A model generated the notes under the pieces. That model searched no databases and was not told the origin of the DNA. It saw nothing but the letters and a program-made list of their open reading frames with translations. A DNA stretch of 64,000 bases from Actinacidiphila guanduensis (GTDB taxonomy: Bacteria > Actinomycetota > Actinomycetes > Streptomycetales > Streptomycetaceae): assembly GCF_900103985.1 (NCBI RefSeq), contig NZ_FNIE01000002.1, forward strand, positions 62,001 through 126,000, read 5' to 3'. The stretch's first letter is position 1; each line of letters opens with the position of its first letter. The position numbers and the translations under genes are program-made. Positions 9,293 through 17,264 of this stretch are shown in pieces.

Positions 9293-10303
9293 CTACCAGG
9301 CGAAGGCTTCGGGGGCGGGGCCCGGGCCCGGGAAGATCGCGTCGAGGGCGGCGAGGAACTCGGCCGACAGCTCGAGCGAGGTGGCGCGCAGCGCCGAGGT
9401 GAGGTGGGCGGGGGTGCGGGGGCCGACGATGGGGGCTGTGACGCCAGGCCGGGTGAGGAGCCAGGCGAGAGCGACCTCGCCGGGCTCGAACCCGTGCTCG
9501 GCGCACAGCTCCTCGTACGCCTGCACGCGGGTGCGTACGGCCGGGTCGGCGAGGCCCCGCTGGGAGCGGCCCGCGGAGGTCCGCGCCCCACCTCCCTCGC
9601 GCTCCTTGCGCAGCGCGCCGCCCAGCAGCCCCTGGTGCAGCGGCGACCAGGGGATGACGCCGAGCCCGTACGCCTGCGCGGCCGGCAGGACGTCCAGCTC
9701 GGCCCGGCGCTCGAAGAGGTTGTACAGGCACTGCTCGCTGACCAGCCCGAGCGAACCCCGCCGCGCCGCCGCCTCGTTCGCCTGCACGAGGTGCCAGCCG
9801 GCGAAGTTGCTGGACGCCGCGTAGAGGATCTTCCCCTGGGCGACCAGTACGTCGATCGCCTGCCAGATCTCCTCCCACGGCGTGGCGCGGTCCACGTGGT
9901 GGAACTGGTAGACGTCGATGTGGTCGGTCCGCAGCCGCCGCAGGCTCGCCTCCACCTCGCGCCGGATGTTCAGCGCCGAGAGGTGGTCGTGGTTCGGCCA
10001 GGACTGCTCCTGCCAGGGCGTGCCGTCGTTGGTCATGTTGCCGTAGAGCTTCGTCGCGAGCACGACCTTGTCCCGGCGCCCGCCGCCCTTGGCGAACCAC
10101 TCCCCGACGATCTCCTCGGTGAGCCCCTTGTGGGTGTCCCGCCCGTAGATGTTGGCCGTGTCGAAGAAGTTGACCCCGGCCTCCAGCGCGGTGTCCATCA
10201 GCGCGTGGCTCTCCTCGGCGGGCACGTAGGAGCCGAAGTTCATCGTCCCCAGCACCACGCGTGCGATCCTGACCCCGGTCCGCCCCAGCTCCGTGTACTT
10301 CAT
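9293..10303 (-). CDS. Aldo/keto reductase
   Basis: NADPH-dependent oxidoreductase of 336 residues with the (alpha/beta)8 pattern of aldo/keto reductases. Catalytic tetrad candidates are Asp in NFFDTANIYG, the Tyr of that motif, Lys in VLATKLYG and His in YQFHHVD; the cofactor end shows IVGPRTPAHL. It resembles the YghZ/Tas-like group acting on aldehydes or ketones; the substrate is unknown. The ATG at 10303 gives the standard MKYTELGRTG N-terminus; ribosome-site spacing is poor (GGAG 2 nt away), and GTG at 10318 is an alternative. A 20-bp palindrome lies just upstream. Confidence 0.92.
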   Translation of the reverse strand: MKYTELGRTGVRIARVVLGTMNFGSYVPAEESHALMDTALEAGVNFFDTANIYGRDTHKGLTEEIVGEWFAKGGGRRDKVVLATKLYGNMTNDGTPWQEQSWPNHDHLSALNIRREVEASLRRLRTDHIDVYQFHHVDRATPWEEIWQAIDVLVAQGKILYAASSNFAGWHLVQANEAAARRGSLGLVSEQCLYNLFERRAELDVLPAAQAYGLGVIPWSPLHQGLLGGALRKEREGGGARTSAGRSQRGLADPAVRTRVQAYEELCAEHGFEPGEVALAWLLTRPGVTAPIVGPRTPAHLTSALRATSLELSAEFLAALDAIFPGPGPAPEAFAW

Positions 10304-10317
10304 CGCTCCAGCCAACA

Positions 10318-10337
10318 CCTTGGAGCGCGCTCCAGGG
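10318..10337. promoter_or_regulatory. MerR-type palindrome upstream of the aldo/keto reductase
   Basis: CCTTGGAGCGCGCTCCAGGG is a near-perfect 20-bp palindrome with a perfect 14-bp core (10321-10334), 15 bp upstream of the reductase start. A CTTGGAGC ... GCTCCAGG shape is typical of MerR-family operators, which lie in an over-long promoter spacer. No MerR gene is adjacent. Assignment is inference. Confidence 0.45.
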
Positions 10338-10351
10338 CAACCCCTGCCGCA

Positions 10352-10390
10352 CTCCGGGCCCCACGGCGGGCGACCGCGCGGGGCCCGGAG
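10352..10390 (-). terminator. Hairpin downstream of the chitosanase gene
   Basis: Perfect 11-bp arms CTCCGGGCCCC (10352-10362) and GGGGCCCGGAG (10380-10390) with a 17-nt GC-rich loop, 11 bp past the chitosanase stop. No U-tract follows, as is usual in streptomycetes. Confidence 0.55.
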
Positions 10391-10400
10391 CGGGGAGGAA

Positions 10401-11246
10401 CTAGGGGAGGGTCAGGATCTCGTAGGAGTCGCCGTAGGTCTTCCAGTGCAGCGGCGGGTCGAGCTGCAGGTTCCCGGCGTTGAGGAAGACCCGCTGCTCG
10501 GTGTCCACCCGGCTGGTGTCGTCGTGGGCGTCCTCGGTCTTCATCGCGGCCTTGCGGGCGTCGAGGAAGGCGTTGAGGTACGTCGTCTCGTTGCCGCCCT
10601 GCGCGGGCGTCTTCGCCTTCTTCATCGCCGTCTTGCGGATGCCGCCGAAGCTGACCGGGTCGTCGCCGGGGCCGTGCATGACGATGGCGTCGTAGTAGAT
10701 GAACTGGCCGAGGGTGCCCAGGCCGTCGGACTTGGCCTGGTTCACGGCCGGGTTGAAGTACACGTCGTCGCGCTCGTCGTTCTGCGCCTGCTGGAAGACG
10801 GTGTCCTTGGCGGCCGTCTTCCACGCGCTGACGAACGCCGAGCCGAGGCCGGCGTGCGAGTCGGAGCCGTTGTCCTGCTCCAGGGCGGGGAGGTACTTCG
10901 CCAGCGGGTTGCCCGGCTCCATGTCGGTGTAGTGCTGGACGAGTTCGAGCATGTCGCCGGTGCCGGAGCAGAAGCCGATGATGCCGGCGGTGTAGCCGCG
11001 GCCGTCGCCGATGTCCTCGATGTACTTGTACTGGGCCTTCCAGTCCAGGGAGGAGTTCTCGGCGGAGGAGACCAGCTCCATCGCGATCTCCTTCTTGTGC
11101 GGGTCGTCCAGCCCGGCCGGGGTGGACGCGCCCGCGGCGGCGTTCACCGCGAGGGAGGCTCCGCCGGCGAGGACGGCTGCCGCCAGGCCGAGGGCGAGAC
11201 GGCGGGGGTGACGGGGGTGACGGGAGTGGTGGGGGGATGCGTGCAC
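10401..11246 (-). CDS. csn: Secreted chitosanase, GH46 family
   Basis: Endo-chitosanase of 281 residues that hydrolyses beta-1,4 links in chitosan outside the cell. The N-terminus is a signal peptide with twin Arg (RHPRRLALGLAAAVLAGG), compatible with Tat export. The mature enzyme has GH46 hallmarks: catalytic Glu in SSAENSSLDW, catalytic Asp in YIEDIGDGRGYTAG, and the conserved block GFCSGTGDM. Length agrees with the Streptomyces N174-type enzyme. The GTG at 11246 is preceded by GGAG with 6-nt spacing. It stands alone, with a palindrome at 11332-11350 as the likely operator and a hairpin downstream. Confidence 0.95.
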   Translation of the reverse strand: MHASPHHSRHPRHPRRLALGLAAAVLAGGASLAVNAAAGASTPAGLDDPHKKEIAMELVSSAENSSLDWKAQYKYIEDIGDGRGYTAGIIGFCSGTGDMLELVQHYTDMEPGNPLAKYLPALEQDNGSDSHAGLGSAFVSAWKTAAKDTVFQQAQNDERDDVYFNPAVNQAKSDGLGTLGQFIYYDAIVMHGPGDDPVSFGGIRKTAMKKAKTPAQGGNETTYLNAFLDARKAAMKTEDAHDDTSRVDTEQRVFLNAGNLQLDPPLHWKTYGDSYEILTLP

Positions 11247-11331
11247 GTGCGTCTCCGTTTCCGCCTGTCGCTGCCCGCGAGGGGGTGCGAGCGACGGGCC
11301 AACGTCGGTTGCCGCATGGGCAGTCGGTTCA

Positions 11332-11350
11332 GTTAGGAAAGGTTCCTAAC
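11332..11350. promoter_or_regulatory. Palindrome upstream of chitosanase (candidate CsnR-type operator)
   Basis: GTTAGGAA-AGG-TTCCTAAC: 8-bp perfect arms around 3 bp, 86 bp upstream of the csn start, in the only AT-rich patch nearby. Streptomyces chitosanase genes are known to be repressed by the ROK-family regulator CsnR through a GGAAA/TTTCC-like palindrome; the match is from memory. Confidence 0.6.
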
Positions 11351-11351
11351 C

Positions 11352-11820
11352 AACGCGAGCATTGAAGCATCTCGCGTGCCGCGCGCCAAGGGGGTCGCAC
11401 GGTGCGCTTCGGGCTCGACGCCCGCCCCGTCACGCTTCGCCCCCGCCCCGACGGGGCGCTCCCCGCCGCCTCCGGACCTCCTCCCGTCCCCGGGTTACTC
11501 GCGCAGTTCCCCGCGCCCCCAAGAACGGCAACCCGCCGTAGGGGTTTCCGCCCTTCCCGGCCCCAGGCCGGAGGATGGCTGGTCGCGCAGTTCCCCGCGC
11601 CCCTGAAAAACCTCGCCCTGCGCGCGAAGGGCGAGCACCTCAGGGGCGCGGGGAACGGCGCGGGAAGAGGCCACCGGCCTCTGGACGGCGTACGACCCCC
11701 GTGGGGCAGACGGGAACCCGAAAGGGGCGCGGGGAACGGCGCGACCAGCCACAGTGGCGCGGCACCCGGCGGCGTACGGGAACCCCCGCGGCGAGAAGCC
11801 GCCCCGTAAGCCCCCCGCGG
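11352..11820. repeat. Intergenic palindromic repeat copies
   Basis: Gene-free stretch between csn and the DUF2277 gene. It repeats material from 82-615 in inverted orientation: arms 11585-11606 and 11640-11661 (22 bp, one mismatch) correspond to 323-344/377-398, and 11662-11808 is a diverged reverse copy of about 150-322, including the ACGGGAACCC and AAGCCGCCCCGTA edges. Another CGCGCAGTTCCCCGCGCCC lies at 11502-11520. Long shadow frames here read only because of high GC. Confidence 0.7.
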
Positions 11821-11832
11821 CACACTGGACGT

Positions 11833-12060
11833 ATGTGCCGAAGCATCAAGACTCTCCGTCCGCCGATGACGCCCGAGGTCCACGACGAGGACATCCGCGC
11901 GGCCGCCCTGCAGTACGTCCGCAAGGTCTCCGGCTTCCGCGCCCCGGCCGCCCACAACCGCGAGGCGTTCGACCGCGCGGTCGACGCGGTGACGGCCGCC
12001 ACCGCGGACCTCCTCTCCACCCTTGAGGTCCGCGGCGGGGCCCCCGCGAAGTCCGCCTGA
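11833..12060 (+). CDS. DUF2277 domain protein
   Basis: A 75-residue protein starting with the family signature MCRSIKTLRPP and continuing with an alpha-helical body (EDIRAAALQYVRKVSGF ... NREAFDRAVDAVTAAT). DUF2277 proteins are small, soluble and widespread in actinobacteria and some other phyla; function unknown. The paired Cys/Arg N-terminus is the invariant part. No convincing ribosome site precedes the ATG. A GC-rich hairpin follows the stop. Confidence 0.88.
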   Translation: MCRSIKTLRPPMTPEVHDEDIRAAALQYVRKVSGFRAPAAHNREAFDRAVDAVTAATADLLSTLEVRGGAPAKSA

Positions 12061-12071
12061 CACCGGTCGGT

Positions 12072-12114
12072 CCCCGCCGGGCCCGCGCCCGCGGGCGAGC
12101 CGCCCCCGGCGGGG
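12072..12114 (+). terminator. GC-rich hairpin after the DUF2277 gene
   Basis: CCCCGCCGGG (12072-12081) pairs with CCCGGCGGGG (12105-12114), enclosing a further CCCGC/GCGGG stem, 11 bp after the stop. Likely terminator; the rest of the gap up to 12317 shows nothing else I can name. Confidence 0.5.
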
Positions 12115-12317
12115 CGACAGCAGGCGGCGCTATCCGCGCCTGCGCTCCGGGAACCCTGCGCCGAAACGCCCCCACCCAGATGCCCGCCGAGCCCGGCGGC
12201 ATGCCGAAGCGGCCCGCCGGGCTCAGCGGCCCTGCCGCGCCCGCGGGCGTACCGGTACCGCGCCGTACCGGGGGCGGACGCCGCCGCGTCCGCGGCCCTC
12301 CGGGGGGTGCCGGGCCC

Positions 12318-12323
12318 TAGCCT
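12318..12323 (+). promoter_or_regulatory. -10-like TAGCCT placed for a leaderless mRNA
   Basis: TAGCCT fits TANNNT and ends 6 nt before the ATG at 12330, so transcription would begin at or next to the start codon. Same arrangement as four other genes in the window. Confidence 0.4.
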
Positions 12324-12329
12324 GGGGGC

Positions 12330-12770
12330 ATGGCTGAGATGAGCGAGGAAGAGTGGCGGGCGTTTGCCGGGCGTGGGACGCGGACGGGGAAGGTGGCCGT
12401 CGTGCGCAAGGACGGGCGGCCGCATGTGACGCCGGTCTGGTTCCTGATCGACGACAGCGATCCCGAGGGCGCCCATGTGGTCTTCATGACCGGGGCGACC
12501 TCGCTGAAGGGACGGGCGTTGCGGCGGGACCCGCACTTCGCGCTGTGCGTCGATGACGAGGAGCCCCCGTTCTCCTTCGTCCTGCTGGAGTGCACCGCCG
12601 AGCTGAGCGAGGACCCGGTGGCGCTGCTGGACTGGGGCACCCGGATCGGCGCCCGCTACATGGGGGCCGAGCGCGGTGCGGAGTTCGGCGCCCGCAACGC
12701 GGTGCCCGGCGAGTACCTGGTGCGGGCCCGCGTGGACCGCGTCACGGCCCAGGCGAATCTTGCCGACTGA
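12330..12770 (+). CDS. PPOX-class (F420-dependent-like) flavin/deazaflavin-binding protein
   Basis: A 146-residue split-barrel protein of the pyridoxamine-phosphate-oxidase-like superfamily. Typical blocks are GKVAVVRKDGRPHVTPVWF, the following VVFMTGATSLKGRALRRDP and VLLECTAELSED. In actinobacteria such short proteins commonly bind F420 or FMN and reduce small substrates; which cofactor is used here cannot be told. Leaderless start suggested by TAGCCT 6 nt upstream. Convergent with the LCP gene, with only 3 bp between the stops. Confidence 0.85.
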   Translation: MAEMSEEEWRAFAGRGTRTGKVAVVRKDGRPHVTPVWFLIDDSDPEGAHVVFMTGATSLKGRALRRDPHFALCVDDEEPPFSFVLLECTAELSEDPVALLDWGTRIGARYMGAERGAEFGARNAVPGEYLVRARVDRVTAQANLAD

Positions 12771-12773
12771 CGC

Positions 12774-14243
12774 TCACCCGTAGGAGAGCTTGGCGCAGGG
12801 GTTCGTGTCGGCGCTGCGGGCCTGCGCGGTCAGCGACTTCGGCAGGGACTCGGGCGGGGCGGCGGCGCTCTTGGCGAAGTCGTCGCCCACCACCAGGTTG
12901 ATGCCCTGGATCGCGAACTCCTCGAGTTGCGCGCCCGGGAAGAGCCTGGCGAGTGTCCGCGCCTGCGCCTCCTCGGCCGGGCCGTACTCGATCAGGGTCG
13001 TCGTGTGGTCCTGGGAGCGGGCGGTCGCGGTGCCGGTCACGGTGAAGTGCGAGGCGGTGAGCCGGGCGGCCGCCTTGCCGGCCAGGCCGTCGGTGGTGGT
13101 GCCGTTGAAGACGGCGACGGGAATGCCGGTGCCGTCCACGCTGGGCAGCGGCCGGGGCTTCCCGCCCTGGCCGGAGCCGCCCTTGCCAGAGGCGTTGCCG
13201 CCCTCCAGCGTGCGGTTGGCGGCGAGTTCGGCGAACAGCTCGTCGACGTCCGGGTGGACCAGGTCTATCCGCGAGCCGGCGTACTTCCAGGGCGCGGTGA
13301 CGAACTGGATGTTCTTCAGGTCCACGTTCTTCAGCGACAGCCCGAAGGACACCAGCTTGGCCGCGCTGCCGAGCCCGGGGTCCACCGTGAGCGCCTTGGT
13401 GGCCGCGTCGGCGAGCGGCAGCAGCGTCCCCGGGTTCATGCCCTCGCCCTTGACCTTGGCGATCAGCGCGGACAGGAACGCCTGCTGGCGCATCATGCGG
13501 CCGACGTCCGAGCCGTCGCCGATGCCGTGCCGCATCCGCACGTAGTCCAGCGCCTGCTGCCCGGACAGGTTCTGCATGCCCTTGCGGAGCAGCAGCTTGC
13601 CGCGGGAGCGCAGTTCGGGGTTCATGTCCCAGGAGTAGATGTCGCTCGGCACGCACACCTCGACGCCGTGGACGGCCGAGGTCATGGCCGCGAAGCCCTC
13701 GAAGTCGACCACGATCGTGTGGTCCACCCGCATCCCGGTCAGCCGCTCCACGGTGTTCTGCGTGCAGGCCGGGTTGCCCTGGGCGGTGTCGCCCATGGAG
13801 AAGGCCGAGTTGAAGATCGCGGAGGGTTGGTTCGGCGACCAGGTGCCGTTCGGCAGCAGGCACGGCGGTATGTCCACCAGGGAGTCGCGCGGGATGGAGA
13901 CGCCGACGGCGTGCCGGTGGTCGGGGTAGACGTGCAGCAGGATCGTGGTGTCCGAGCGGCCGATGCTGCCCGAGGTGCCCTTGCCGCCGAGCGCGGCATT
14001 TTCACCCGATCGAGTGTCGGAGCCGATCAACAGCACGTTGACGGCCCGGTGTCCCTCGGCGTCGGCCTGCGCGGCGTCCGGGCGGTCCTTGCTGAGCCCG
14101 GCGGAGTCGAACGTGGAGATGTTGGCGTTCAGCTTCAGGTAGACCGCGCCGGCGCCGCCGACGACGAGCAGGACGAAGGCCCCCGCGAGCGCGAGGACCC
14201 AGCGCTTGCGGCCGGGCCTGCGCTTCCGCCCACGAACGCCCAT
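12774..14243 (-). CDS. LytR-CpsA-Psr (LCP) family cell-wall glycopolymer ligase
   Basis: A 489-residue membrane protein with a basic N-terminus (RKRRPGRKR), one membrane helix (VLALAGAFVLLVVGGAGAVY), an extracellular LCP domain (NVLLIGSDTRSG ... DTTILLHVYPDHRHAVGVSIPRDS ... YVRMRHGIGDGSDVGRMMRQQ) and a C-terminal LytR_C domain (GIPVAVFNGTTTDGLAGKAA). LCP enzymes move teichoic-acid-like or other glycopolymers from lipid carriers onto peptidoglycan; the conserved Asp and Arg for pyrophosphate/metal contact are present. The ATG at 14243 has GGAG 8 nt upstream. Confidence 0.93.
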   Translation of the reverse strand: MGVRGRKRRPGRKRWVLALAGAFVLLVVGGAGAVYLKLNANISTFDSAGLSKDRPDAAQADAEGHRAVNVLLIGSDTRSGENAALGGKGTSGSIGRSDTTILLHVYPDHRHAVGVSIPRDSLVDIPPCLLPNGTWSPNQPSAIFNSAFSMGDTAQGNPACTQNTVERLTGMRVDHTIVVDFEGFAAMTSAVHGVEVCVPSDIYSWDMNPELRSRGKLLLRKGMQNLSGQQALDYVRMRHGIGDGSDVGRMMRQQAFLSALIAKVKGEGMNPGTLLPLADAATKALTVDPGLGSAAKLVSFGLSLKNVDLKNIQFVTAPWKYAGSRIDLVHPDVDELFAELAANRTLEGGNASGKGGSGQGGKPRPLPSVDGTGIPVAVFNGTTTDGLAGKAAARLTASHFTVTGTATARSQDHTTTLIEYGPAEEAQARTLARLFPGAQLEEFAIQGINLVVGDDFAKSAAAPPESLPKSLTAQARSADTNPCAKLSYG

Positions 14244-14656
14244 GCGCACATCTCCAGGTCCGTTCCGGGTCCCCCCGGGTCCACTTCGGGTCGGCGGCTG
14301 CCGCGTCGCAGCCCCGGCCCGCCGGCTCCCGCGGCCCGGCCGGCGTCCGCACGTCACAGAACACGCATTCCACCGGGAATCGGGCCGAGGTACGGCAAGC
14401 CACTGTACGGCGTCGCCATGTGCCCGGCGGCGAACCCGGCGCGGGCTCCCACCCGGGACACTCCGGGCAATTCGGGCCGCCGCCCCCTCACGGACGAGCC
14501 CACCGAGCGGCGCCGCGGAACCGTCACTGGGGCAACTCCTGTCCGCGGCCGGCGGCCCGCCGGAGAACCGTCGCCAACGGCCGCCGCGGCAACGTGCCGT
14601 GCGCCGCCGAACCGCCGCAGAACCCCAACTGCCGCGCGGAACAGCCGCCCGCGTCC
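14244..14656. other. 413-bp gene-free stretch upstream of the LCP gene
   Basis: GC-rich, no repeat longer than chance that I can pick out, and no frame with plausible protein character. It should contain the LCP promoter (minus strand) and the end of the STAS gene transcript. Confidence 0.5.
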
Positions 14657-15079
14657 CTACGGCGTGCCGGTGTCGCCCGCCGCTCCCGCCACCGCGTCGT
14701 CCAGGGTGGGTACGGGGCTGAAGAGGGGCTCCAGGCCGGTCAGCCGCAGCAGCCGGCGGGTCTGGGGGCGGTCGCAGACCATGGCGAGCCGCCCGCCCCG
14801 CTCGGCCACCCGGCGCCGGGTGCGCACCAGCAGCGACAGGCCGAAGCAGTCGATGAACTCCACCGGGCCGAGGTCGAGCACCACCCGCGGCGGCCGCGGC
14901 CACAGCGCGGCCGCCAGCAGGTGCGGGGTGACCTCGGCCTCGCTCGCCAGGTCGATCTCGCCGCTCAACTCCACGACGGTGACGTCCCGGAGCCGGTACG
15001 TGCGGGCCCAGCGGGTCGGCGCCGGGACCGCGTCACCCGGCCGTACCGCCTGCTCGGGCCGCTGCTCCCCCTGCTGCAC
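14657..15079 (-). CDS. STAS-domain anti-sigma-factor antagonist
   Basis: A 140-residue protein made of one STAS domain: DVTVVELSGEIDLASEAEVTPHLLAAA, then VVLDLGPVEFIDCFGLSLLVRTRRR and LVCDRPQTRRLLRLTGL-like C-terminus. Such proteins bind anti-sigma ATPases and release sigma factors when unphosphorylated. The usual phosphorylated Ser of the D-S-S/T motif is replaced by Cys (FIDCFGL), so classic Ser phosphorylation is unlikely. The GTG at 15079 has GAGGGG 8 nt upstream; a longer frame to 15190 exists. An AbaA-like ATPase gene lies 1.2 kb away and could be a partner. Confidence 0.88.
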   Translation of the reverse strand: MQQGEQRPEQAVRPGDAVPAPTRWARTYRLRDVTVVELSGEIDLASEAEVTPHLLAAALWPRPPRVVLDLGPVEFIDCFGLSLLVRTRRRVAERGGRLAMVCDRPQTRRLLRLTGLEPLFSPVPTLDDAVAGAAGDTGTP

Positions 15080-15230
15080 CCCGCGTTCCCCTCGTCGACG
15101 GGCACCTGCGCGACCTGCAGCAAACGTAGCCGGGCGGCGCTGCCGCACGGGAGGGTGCCCGGGGTACTGTCCGCCGATATTCACCCCCAAGGGTGACAGC
15201 GCACCGGGGGTGAAGATCGCTAAGCTGTGC

Positions 15231-16097
15231 TCACAGCTCCCGCTGGTAGGCCCGCAGCCAGTCGAGGGACTGTGCGGGCGTGAGCGCGACCCGGTCCAGC
15301 GCGTCCATCGCCTTGGTGTACTCCACGACCTCGTCGTGCTTGTCCACGTAGAGCGCCCCGGTCAGCTGCTCCAGGTAGACCAGGTCGGGCAGGTCCGACT
15401 CGGGGAAGCTCAGCAGCGTGAAGGCACCGCCGCCGGCTCCGTGCCCGCCGGTGGCGAAGGGCAGGATGCGCACATCGACGTTGGGCGCCTCCGCCGTTTC
15501 GAGGATGTGCTGGATCTGGCCCCGCATGACCTGGCTGCCGCCGAACGCCCGGTGCAGAGCCCCCTCGTCCATCACCGAGACGAAATGGGGTGCCCGCTCG
15601 GAGACGAGGAGCTTCTGCCGCTCCAGGCGTAGGCCGACTCGTCTTTCCACCCAGGGGTCGGCCGCCTGCGGATGGCCGAGGCGGATCACCGCCCTGATGT
15701 AGTCCTCGGTCTGCAGCAGGCCGTGCACGAACTGCACCTCGAAGGTGCGGATGAGGGCGGCCGACTCCTCCAGGCCCACATAGGTCTGGAACCAGGTCGG
15801 CATCACCTCGCCGTACCCGTGCCACCAGCCGGCCGCGTTGGCCTCGCGGACGAGCCCGAGCATGGCGAGCCGCTCGGCGTCCTCGGTCACGCCGTAGAGC
15901 GTCAGCAGGTCCGCCACGTCCCGTTCCTTGAAGCTGACCCGGCCCAGCTCCATCCGGCTGATCTTCGACTCGGAGGCCCGGATCGAATACCCCGCGGTCT
16001 CACGGGTGATGCCCTGGGACTCCCGCAGCCGCCGCAGCTGCGCCCCGAGCAGCATTCGTCGCACGATGGACCCGCCTCCCGGCTGCCCTGCGCTCAT
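15231..16097 (-). CDS. WhiJ-like XRE regulator with DUF5753 domain
   Basis: A 288-residue regulator with an N-terminal helix-turn-helix (LRRLRESQGITRETAGYS ... SKISRMELGR) and the C-terminal DUF5753 domain (VQFVHGLLQTEDYIRAV ... VMDEGALHR ... VDVRILPF). This is the WhiJ/Scr1 type that is expanded in Streptomyces and usually sits beside a DUF397 gene and an AbaA-like ATPase gene, exactly as here. Family members repress development or antibiotic genes. The ATG at 16097 has GGAG 8 nt upstream. TGCACGTGCA-type motifs upstream are the likely target. Confidence 0.93.
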   Translation of the reverse strand: MSAGQPGGGSIVRRMLLGAQLRRLRESQGITRETAGYSIRASESKISRMELGRVSFKERDVADLLTLYGVTEDAERLAMLGLVREANAAGWWHGYGEVMPTWFQTYVGLEESAALIRTFEVQFVHGLLQTEDYIRAVIRLGHPQAADPWVERRVGLRLERQKLLVSERAPHFVSVMDEGALHRAFGGSQVMRGQIQHILETAEAPNVDVRILPFATGGHGAGGGAFTLLSFPESDLPDLVYLEQLTGALYVDKHDEVVEYTKAMDALDRVALTPAQSLDWLRAYQREL

Positions 16098-16176
16098 GAG
16101 TCACGCTCCGCCCTTGGTTCATCAGCAGTCTGCCACTAATGGGCTGCGGGCAGTACCCATTCCGTCACTCTCCATC

Positions 16177-16260
16177 GTCACGTGCATAAATTCCTTGCAG
16201 ATGCACGTGCAGACGCTCTTGCACACGGGGGTCCCGATCCATGAGCATGGTGCCCGTGCA
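16177..16260. promoter_or_regulatory. TGCACGTGCA-type motifs between the WhiJ-like and AbaA-like genes
   Basis: A perfect palindromic decamer TGCACGTGCA lies at 16202-16211, with partial copies TCACGTGCA (16178-16186) and TGCCCGTGCA (16251-16260). They fall in the divergent promoter region. The same decamer occurs in the DUF397 promoter region at 17265-17298. A shared regulator is inferred, most simply the XRE protein itself. Confidence 0.5.
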
Positions 16261-16281
16261 GATACCTCCTCGGGGGCTCGT

Positions 16282-16752
16282 ATGAGGACAGAGGCAGTGC
16301 TGGAACCGTTATGGCAGGGCGTCCTCGCGCCTGAGCGCCTTGCCGCCGCCAACGGGGCCACCTGCGAGCTGTCCGCCGCCCCCGAGTCGGTCCGCGAGGC
16401 ACGCCGCTTCACCCGCGCCACGCTGCAGCGCTGGGACCTGCCGATGCTGCGCGAGTCGATGGAACTGGTCGCCTCGGAACTCGTCACCAACGCGCTGCGG
16501 TACGCGGTGCCGCTGGGCACCCCCGGCGTGCCGGTGCGGCTCAGCGTCGTGCGCTGGACCTCGCGCGTGGTGTGCGCCGTACGCGACCCCAGCGGGGTGG
16601 CGCCGGTCGCCAAGGACCCCGACTACGTGGCCGAGACCGGCCGCGGGCTGCACCTGGTGGAGTCCTTCAGTGAGAGCTGGGGCTGGCACCCGCTCGGCGC
16701 CGCCGGAAAGGTGGTCTGGGCGCTGTTCATGGCGCCCGGCACAGGGTACTGA
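16282..16752 (+). CDS. AbaA-like HATPase (anti-sigma-type ATP-binding protein)
   Basis: A 156-residue GHKL-type ATPase related to SpoIIAB/RsbW kinases: ASELVTNALRYAV (N-box) and RDPSGVAPVAKD with GRGLHLVESFSESWG (G-boxes). Streptomyces has many such proteins; those next to WhiJ-like and DUF397 genes are called AbaA-like. They may act as anti-sigma factors or modify the regulator. Start is uncertain: ATG 16282 chosen, with ATG 16201 giving 27 more residues but falling inside the TGCACGTGCA motif. Divergent from the XRE gene and convergent with the DUF397 gene. Confidence 0.88.
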   Translation: MRTEAVLEPLWQGVLAPERLAAANGATCELSAAPESVREARRFTRATLQRWDLPMLRESMELVASELVTNALRYAVPLGTPGVPVRLSVVRWTSRVVCAVRDPSGVAPVAKDPDYVAETGRGLHLVESFSESWGWHPLGAAGKVVWALFMAPGTGY

Positions 16753-16959
16753 CAGCCCGCAGGGGCCCGGCCGCGTGTCCGGCCGTGCCCCGCCCCGTTG
16801 TCGCCGTTCCTCTGTGTTTCCCCGTTGTCGGCTGTCGTCGGCCACCGCCAGCCGTGGCCGATCACCGCCGATTACTGCCGTTCACTGTTCGTTTCCCCGC
16901 CGTCCACGGGGGTCCCCGTCGCGCCGTTCTTCGGTGCCGCCTCGAGTTCCCCGCTCCGG

Positions 16960-17187
16960 CTACAGCGCCGGCTCCTGCACAAGGTGGTCGAACTCCCCGG
17001 CCTTCACTCCGATGATCATCGATTCGATCTCGGCTCTGGTGTAAATCAGCGCCGGACCCTCCGGGAAGCGGGAATTGCGGACCGCCACCTCGCCGTCGGG
17101 CAGTGCGGCAAACTCCATGCACGTGCCATTGGCATTACTGTGACGGCTCTTCTGCCAGACCACTCCCGTAAGGTCCTGCGCGGCCAT
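16960..17187 (-). CDS. DUF397 protein (small partner of WhiJ-like regulator)
   Basis: A 75-residue protein with the DUF397 pattern: WQKSRHSNANGTCMEFA, then VAVRNSRFPEGPALIYTRAEIESMI. DUF397 proteins form pairs with DUF5753 XRE regulators and, in tested cases, counteract or modulate them. ATG at 17187 has GGAG 6 nt upstream and is preferred; ATG 17208 would add 7 residues. Its upstream region holds the 12-bp-spaced TGCACGTGCA array. Confidence 0.9.
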   Translation of the reverse strand: MAAQDLTGVVWQKSRHSNANGTCMEFAALPDGEVAVRNSRFPEGPALIYTRAEIESMIIGVKAGEFDHLVQEPAL

Positions 17188-17264
17188 TCCGTTCTCCGTC
17201 CGGCGCATCGCTCGCTCCTACTTAAGTGCCTTGTCCGGTACCTGCGATGATAACTCGTACCGAT

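Noticed and set aside
16201..16752. ATG 16201 as start of the AbaA-like protein
   Set aside because: It lies inside the TGCACGTGCA motif and adds residues without family similarity; ATG 16282 fits better, though not proven.
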